NCBI GenBank assembly: GCA_011620445.1
Contig: WOZB01000271.1
Location: 1-9,306, forward strand
Direction: 5' to 3'
Length of the DNA stretch: 9,306 nucleotides
Origin: Anaerolineaceae bacterium
GTDB lineage: Bacteria; Chloroflexota; Anaerolineae; Anaerolineales; Anaerolineaceae
Shown: positions 5,755 to 9,306 of the stretch, piece after piece
Numbering within the stretch: the first letter of the stretch is position 1
Layout: each line of letters opens with the position of its first letter
Made by a program: the position numbers and the translations under genes
The notes under the pieces: model-generated
What the model saw: only the letters and a program-made list of their open reading frames with translations
Database searches by the model: none
What the model was told of the DNA's origin: nothing

Positions 5755-7167
5755 TTAGAGAATTTCTCCGCTTTTCCGCTTCAACAATTTTCCACCCCCG
5801 CGTCTACCTGACCAATGGCCATCTTTTACGATCAACTCACCACGCAAGAAGACCTGCCGGGGAAAACCTTTCAATTGCCAGCCCTCATAAAGGTTGTAGT
5901 CTGTGCGATGTTGGGCAACTCTCACCCCGTAGTCCACTTTTAAAGTGGGGTCCCAAAGTGCCAGGTCTGCATCAGAACCAACCGCGATGGTCCCTTTTTG
6001 CGGATAAAGCCCAAAGATTTTAGCCGGGTTTGTGGCCGTCAGGGCTACAAATTGACTTGGGCTGATGAGTACCTTATCAACAGCGTGCGTCCAAAACACT
6101 GGCAATCGATCGCCTATGCCGGGCAAGCCATTGGGAATTTTGGTGAAATCTCCCTTGCCCAACTCCTTGCCTGGGATGGCAACTGGCTGGCCTTCGTAAA
6201 GAATGGGCTGGCTGCCGTCAAAGAAGAATGGGCAGTGGTCGGTAGCCAAAACCTGGATAGTGCCGTTTTCAAGCCCCTGGAAGAGCCTGGCTCCATCCGC
6301 TTCGGTGCGCATAGGCGGTGAACAGATCCATTTTGCGCCGTCAGGCCTTTCCAGTTCTTTTTCGGTGAAAAAGAGGTATTGGGGGCAGGTTTCGCCCATG
6401 CAAGGCAAACCCCTCTCACGGGTGTAAGCCAATTGGTCAACCTCGCCAGCCACATTCATATGCACAAGATACACGGGTGCATCGGCCATGATGCCGAGCG
6501 CTTGTGAGCGCAGAGAGGCTTCCACTTCGCCCCAGCCAGGGCGCGTGCGGGCGTGCCAGATGGGGCTTTTCTTACCGGCCTGGAGGGCTTCGGCAATCAA
6601 CACTTCGATGACATCGCCATTCTCGGCATGCACCATCGTCAGAATGCCAGCGTTGCCGGCCACGCGCATGGCCTTGAAGATGTTGCCGTCATCCAACCGC
6701 AATCGGCCATTGTAGGCTGTAAAGACCTTGATGCTGGTAACACCGGCCTTTGGCAGGTCTTTCAGTTGCTCAGCCACTTTGTCATCGTAGTAGGTGATGT
6801 TAGCGTGCGCGCTGATATCCACCGCAGCTTTGGCAGCTTTGGCTTGCCAGGCATCGATATTCTTGAAAAGGTCGTGGTCATCCTGGGAGATGAAATCAAT
6901 CACCGTAGTTGTGCCGCCGAAAGCTGCGGCTTTGGTGCCGGTGTAATGGTCATCTGATGAAGTCGTGCCAGACATAGGCAGGTCTAAATGGACATGCGCA
7001 TCCACACCACCAGGTAGGATCAGCATCCCCGCAGCATCAATGATTTCTGCGTCTTCGCATAGCAAGTTTTCTCCAAGCGCGCTGATCTTTTCGTCTTCCA
7101 CAAGGATGTCTGCCGGCTTCATAGAGTCAGCAGTTACAACCGTGCCATTTTTGAAGAGCTTTCTCAT
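5755..7167 (-). CDS. hydA: D-hydantoinase / dihydropyrimidinase
   Basis: This is a zinc-dependent cyclic amidase of the amidohydrolase superfamily that opens the ring of dihydropyrimidines or 5-substituted hydantoins to carbamoyl amino acids; it is normally a cytoplasmic tetramer. All metal ligands are visible: HVH (His58, His60), Lys147 in SIKVF (the carboxylated lysine), His180 in MVHAENGD, His236 in YLVHMN and Asp310 in ATDHCPF. Substrate-site residues are Tyr152-Asn-Gly, Ser283 in CSPPMR and Asn346 in PNGLPG. The length of 470 residues is normal for the family. The ATG at 7167 has a strong site, AGAAGGAGA (7180 to 7172), and overlaps the preceding stop by ATGA. The two neighbours upstream are a protein of unknown function and a PLP enzyme, so it likely acts with them. 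Dihydropyrimidinase, hydantoinase and phenylhydantoinase cannot be told apart by sequence alone. An allantoinase is less likely because of the HLDLPMSGTTSSDD segment. Confidence 0.93.
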   Translation of the reverse strand: MRKLFKNGTVVTADSMKPADILVEDEKISALGENLLCEDAEIIDAAGMLILPGGVDAHVHLDLPMSGTTSSDDHYTGTKAAAFGGTTTVIDFISQDDHDLFKNIDAWQAKAAKAAVDISAHANITYYDDKVAEQLKDLPKAGVTSIKVFTAYNGRLRLDDGNIFKAMRVAGNAGILTMVHAENGDVIEVLIAEALQAGKKSPIWHARTRPGWGEVEASLRSQALGIMADAPVYLVHMNVAGEVDQLAYTRERGLPCMGETCPQYLFFTEKELERPDGAKWICSPPMRTEADGARLFQGLENGTIQVLATDHCPFFFDGSQPILYEGQPVAIPGKELGKGDFTKIPNGLPGIGDRLPVFWTHAVDKVLISPSQFVALTATNPAKIFGLYPQKGTIAVGSDADLALWDPTLKVDYGVRVAQHRTDYNLYEGWQLKGFPRQVFLRGELIVKDGHWSGRRGGGKLLKRKSGEIL

Positions 7168-7736
7168 TCTGTCTCCTTCTGATCGTTCATGCCGCTGAAT
7201 AAGGCCAGGATTAATGGGTCGATCGGAATTTCGGGCAGTGTTTCAGCCGCGTATTCATTACGTTGAAGGGCTTTTCCGCGTAAGACTTTCCAGATAAGAT
7301 CCCGTTCTTCGTCGTGTACAGGCAGATCAGCTAATTTTTGGGCTTTGTTCACCCGACCGATGGTTGTGTAAAAGAAAGTAATGCGCTTCCAGTTTTCGGC
7401 AGGGATTGGTTGTTCCAGTGTGATAAGCGGGCCAAGTTGCAGTTTGAAATATTCCTCGTTTGCATGCGGGTGCTCAAGCTGATCCCGCAGCAATTCTTTG
7501 CGCGTAGTCAGCTCGTGCCCCCTTACACGGGCAATCTGGCGAATCTGCCAGCGTTCATTTTTTGGGAAGTTTCCCGTCTGGTAGAAAGCAAGGTAATCGA
7601 CGGATATGATCTTGGGCGCGCTTTTAAGCGGGATGCGATACCAGCCCAACACGCGCGCGATCTCCAGGTCCCGAGGCTCAGGAATGATTGCCACCAGTAC
7701 CAAGTCCGTTTCGGGGATCCCGCGCGTGCCAGTCAT
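7164..7736 (-). CDS. Conserved-looking protein of unknown function between PLP enzyme and hydantoinase
   Basis: I cannot name the family, although the sequence looks like a conserved family I have seen without a function. The 190-residue protein is soluble, with no signal peptide or membrane helix. A compact alpha/beta pattern runs from 11 to about 125: DLVLVAIIPEPRDLEIARVLGWYRIP (strand, helix, strand), then DYLAFYQTGNF (47-57), VRGHELTTRKELL (71-83), YFKLQLGPL (96-104) and KRITFFYTT (117-125). A shorter helical region, RDLIWKVLRGKAL (145-157), follows. The mix of short strands and aromatic residues (WYRIP, AFYQT, LGPL) recalls PUA/EVE/ASCH-like small-ligand or RNA-binding folds, but this is only an impression. 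The ATG lies 1 base after the PLP enzyme stop without a clear ribosome site, so translation is likely coupled. The end overlaps the hydantoinase start by 4 bases. Confidence 0.82.
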   Translation of the reverse strand: MTGTRGIPETDLVLVAIIPEPRDLEIARVLGWYRIPLKSAPKIISVDYLAFYQTGNFPKNERWQIRQIARVRGHELTTRKELLRDQLEHPHANEEYFKLQLGPLITLEQPIPAENWKRITFFYTTIGRVNKAQKLADLPVHDEERDLIWKVLRGKALQRNEYAAETLPEIPIDPLILALFSGMNDQKETE

Positions 7737-7737
7737 C

Positions 7738-9210
7738 TTATTTCAGCTTGACAGCTGCCTCCGCGTTGAACGCTTCAATAAGTTTGTCAATTTCCGGGGC
7801 CTGGGCTTGCACTTCGGTCCAATAGTCGTCATCATTCCATTGTGCCTGAATTTCCTCATAGGTGCGGCCTTGTTGCTCCACCCAGGTGTAATACTTCAGG
7901 TTGTGGATGCGTTTCCGGTCCCAGTAACCCAATTCCTGCATGTTGTCTGTGCGTTCACCTTTGAGATAGCGGGCATCATCAGCGATCGCGGCTTTTTCAT
8001 CATACTTGCCTGATTCTGCACGCATTTCTTCCAGACGGCTGCCGTAAAGTTCCATCGAATCCGTAAGGACGGTAACCACAACATCCTTACTGCTCAATTC
8101 ATGATGTTTGGCAAGCTTGATGGCTGAGAGTAGATTTGAGATACTGGAGAATCCCAACAGGTCAAGTTGGTTGACGGTCTGCTCGTCCACACCACTATTG
8201 AGCAAATGCTTGCGCCCAGCAGGTTCGTTGAAGAGCCTGGCCAAATTAACAACCGCATTATCATCAATGGCAGTGACGAAATCAGTGTTTTTGACGTTAT
8301 GCACCCAGGGTACATGCTTATCGCCAATGCCTTCAATGCGGTGCGCGCCGAAACCGTTATTCAAGAGAGTGGGGCACTGCAGGGCTTCACTGGCGACAAT
8401 CTTTGAATTGGGGAATTGCTGTTTGAGGTAATCACCCGCGGCAATTGTGCCCGCGGAGCCAGTGGCAGAACAGAATCCAGCCAGGCGGCTATTATCATGC
8501 TTCACAGTGTTGAATAGCTCGGCCAGCGCTGGTCCGGTGATGCTGTAATGCCAGAGGTAATTGCCCATTTCTTCGAATTGATTGAAGATCATCAGGTCTT
8601 GCCCTGAGCGTTTGAGTTCCCAGCATTTGTCAAAGATTTCCTTGACGTTAGATTCTGTGCCCGGGGTGGCGATGACCTCATCGGCGATTTCCTGCAGCCA
8701 ATCAAAGCGTTCACGGCTCATGCCCTCTGGCAAAATAGCGATGGATTTGCAGCCCAGCAAGCGGCTGTCATAGGCTCCTCCGCGGCAGTAATTGCCAGTA
8801 GATGGCCAGACGGCTTTTTGGGTGGTCGGGTCAAATTGCCCGGTCACAAGGCGTGGCACCAGGCAGCCAAAGGCTGCCCCAACTTTATGCACGCCGCAGG
8901 GGAACCACTTGCCAACCAGGGCAACGATGCGGGCATCCACACCTGTCAGGCTGGAAGGGAATTCAAGGTAATTTACGCCGCCAAAAAGACCGCCTTCTTC
9001 CACCGGCTGATTGTGCCAGGTGATGCGGAAGAGATTTAGGGGATGCACTTCCCAAAGACCAATTTTCTTTAGCCTTTGCTTGATTTCATCTGGCACGAGG
9101 CTGGGGTCACGCTGCTGCGCAAGCGTTGGAATGATGATGCCTTGTTCGCGGATGCGCCCTAAGGTGCGCTGCAGGCGGTCTTTGTGGACGGTTAAGTCAA
9201 TTCTGGTCAT
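7738..9210 (-). CDS. Fold-type-II PLP-dependent enzyme (cysteine synthase/tryptophan synthase beta-like), about 490 residues
   Basis: PLP-dependent lyase or synthase of unknown substrate. Numbered from the ATG at 9210, the core shows GVHKVGAA (Lys109 the likely Schiff-base lysine), an Asn loop STGNYCRGGAYDSRLLG (137-153), the phosphate-binding turn ATGSAGT (249-255) and TDSMELY (383-389), whose Ser may contact the PLP ring nitrogen. It is longer than cysteine synthases (about 310) or YgeX-type diaminopropionate lyases (about 400). It has an N-terminal extension of about 70 residues and an aromatic, acidic C-terminal region from about 415 (YWDRKRIHNLKYYTWVEQQG, 429-448). An in-frame ATG at 9246 would add 12 residues. 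I prefer 9210 because AAGGATGA lies 9-11 bases upstream, whereas 9246 has no ribosome site and the residues from MTRIDLTVHKDRL look like a true beginning. The context with a hydantoinase suggests amino-acid or ureide catabolism. Confidence 0.9.
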   Translation of the reverse strand: MTRIDLTVHKDRLQRTLGRIREQGIIIPTLAQQRDPSLVPDEIKQRLKKIGLWEVHPLNLFRITWHNQPVEEGGLFGGVNYLEFPSSLTGVDARIVALVGKWFPCGVHKVGAAFGCLVPRLVTGQFDPTTQKAVWPSTGNYCRGGAYDSRLLGCKSIAILPEGMSRERFDWLQEIADEVIATPGTESNVKEIFDKCWELKRSGQDLMIFNQFEEMGNYLWHYSITGPALAELFNTVKHDNSRLAGFCSATGSAGTIAAGDYLKQQFPNSKIVASEALQCPTLLNNGFGAHRIEGIGDKHVPWVHNVKNTDFVTAIDDNAVVNLARLFNEPAGRKHLLNSGVDEQTVNQLDLLGFSSISNLLSAIKLAKHHELSSKDVVVTVLTDSMELYGSRLEEMRAESGKYDEKAAIADDARYLKGERTDNMQELGYWDRKRIHNLKYYTWVEQQGRTYEEIQAQWNDDDYWTEVQAQAPEIDKLIEAFNAEAAVKLK

Positions 9211-9306
9211 TTTTGGATTCATCCTTATCTGTAAAGGGTCTAGCATAGCGGATTTGATCTAAACGGGTGGGTTCGTGCTCCTGGTCTGGTCCATCTGCTA
9301 CGATAT
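9197..9306 (-). CDS. Possible 3' end of an upstream gene overlapping the PLP enzyme start (5' end outside window)
   Basis: One minus-strand frame is open from the window edge (first whole codon at 9304) for 35 codons to a TGA at 9199-9197. The peptide is hydrophilic and acidic, containing DGPDQEHEPTRLDQIRYARP and a Lys/Asp/Asn-rich tail. Codon choice looks like the neighbouring genes. The stop would overlap the preferred PLP start at 9210 by 14 bases, in keeping with the packed operon. Another minus-strand frame is also open from the edge for about 21 codons, so chance is possible. The family cannot be assigned from this tail. Confidence 0.4.
   Translation of the reverse strand, partial: IVADGPDQEHEPTRLDQIRYARPFTDKDESKNDQN
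9219..9226 (-). promoter_or_regulatory. Ribosome binding site choosing the 9210 start of the PLP enzyme
   Basis: AAGGATGA (9226 to 9219) is the only Shine-Dalgarno-like sequence near the 5' end of this gene. It lies 11 bases (from AAGGA) before the ATG at 9210, slightly long but usable. It directly abuts the middle ATG at 9222, making that start unlikely, and is downstream of the ATG at 9246. Confidence 0.5.

Noticed and set aside
9208..9246. Use of the first ATG at 9246 as the PLP enzyme start.
   Set aside because: There is no ribosome site before it, the 12 extra residues look unlike an enzyme N-terminus, and the possible upstream gene would overlap by 50 bases. The 9210 ATG has AAGGATGA upstream.
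9230..9275. A TATGCT motif upstream of the PLP gene as a promoter -10 box.
   Set aside because: It matches only 4 of 6 bases with no -35 candidate at 16-18 bases, and the region may be the end of an upstream gene.
1..9306. tRNA (including selC), rRNA, CRISPR array, insertion sequence or attachment site.
   Set aside because: No cloverleaf-like sequence, regular spaced repeats, transposase motif or terminal inverted repeats were noticed, and genes fill nearly all the window.

Overview
The window is a compact bacterial gene block of moderate GC with every supportable gene on the minus strand, so it reads from right (9306) to left (1). No RNA gene, insertion sequence, CRISPR array or phage gene is visible. 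The gene set is a SelB selenocysteine elongation factor, a three-gene Hyf/Mrp-like membrane module, a D-hydantoinase/dihydropyrimidinase and a long fold-type-II PLP enzyme. This suggests an anaerobic or facultative bacterium that makes selenoproteins. A Chloroflexota (Anaerolineae-type) origin is my best guess, from remembered resemblance of several proteins to that group; it is inference, not proof.

Right part (9306 to 5755): a possible 3' end of an upstream gene overlaps the start of a PLP-dependent enzyme of the cysteine synthase/tryptophan synthase beta superfamily. A 190-residue protein of unknown function follows after 1 base, then a complete hydantoinase/dihydropyrimidinase through an ATGA overlap. 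This looks like one transcription unit for catabolism of a cyclic ureide or amino-acid-like compound; the substrate cannot be read from the sequence.

Middle part (5731 to 2098): three membrane proteins joined by 4-base ATGA overlaps. They are a NuoL/NuoM/HyfB-like subunit, a HyfE/NuoK-like subunit and a NuoN/HyfF-like subunit. Together they resemble the proton-translocating half of complex I or group 4 hydrogenases, but no catalytic, iron-sulfur or NuoH-like gene is present in the window. Both large subunits lack the usual TM7 lysine (Arg in one, Trp in the other). A TACAAT box lies so close to the first ATG that a leaderless transcript is possible.

Left part (2046 to 1): behind a likely promoter with a perfect TATAAT box come two coiled-coil ORFs and then selB, which runs off the window. 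The two coiled-coil ORFs share one reading frame and are separated by a single in-frame TAA plus five sense codons. They may therefore be one gene cut by a nonsense change, or one read through. SelB begins 2 bases after the second coiled-coil stop, so its translation is probably coupled to these uncharacterised proteins.

The most unusual points are the coiled-coil/SelB operon with its in-frame stop, the inverted repeat around its promoter that could hide the ribosome site in read-through mRNA, and the membrane module with altered ion-path residues and no visible catalytic partner.
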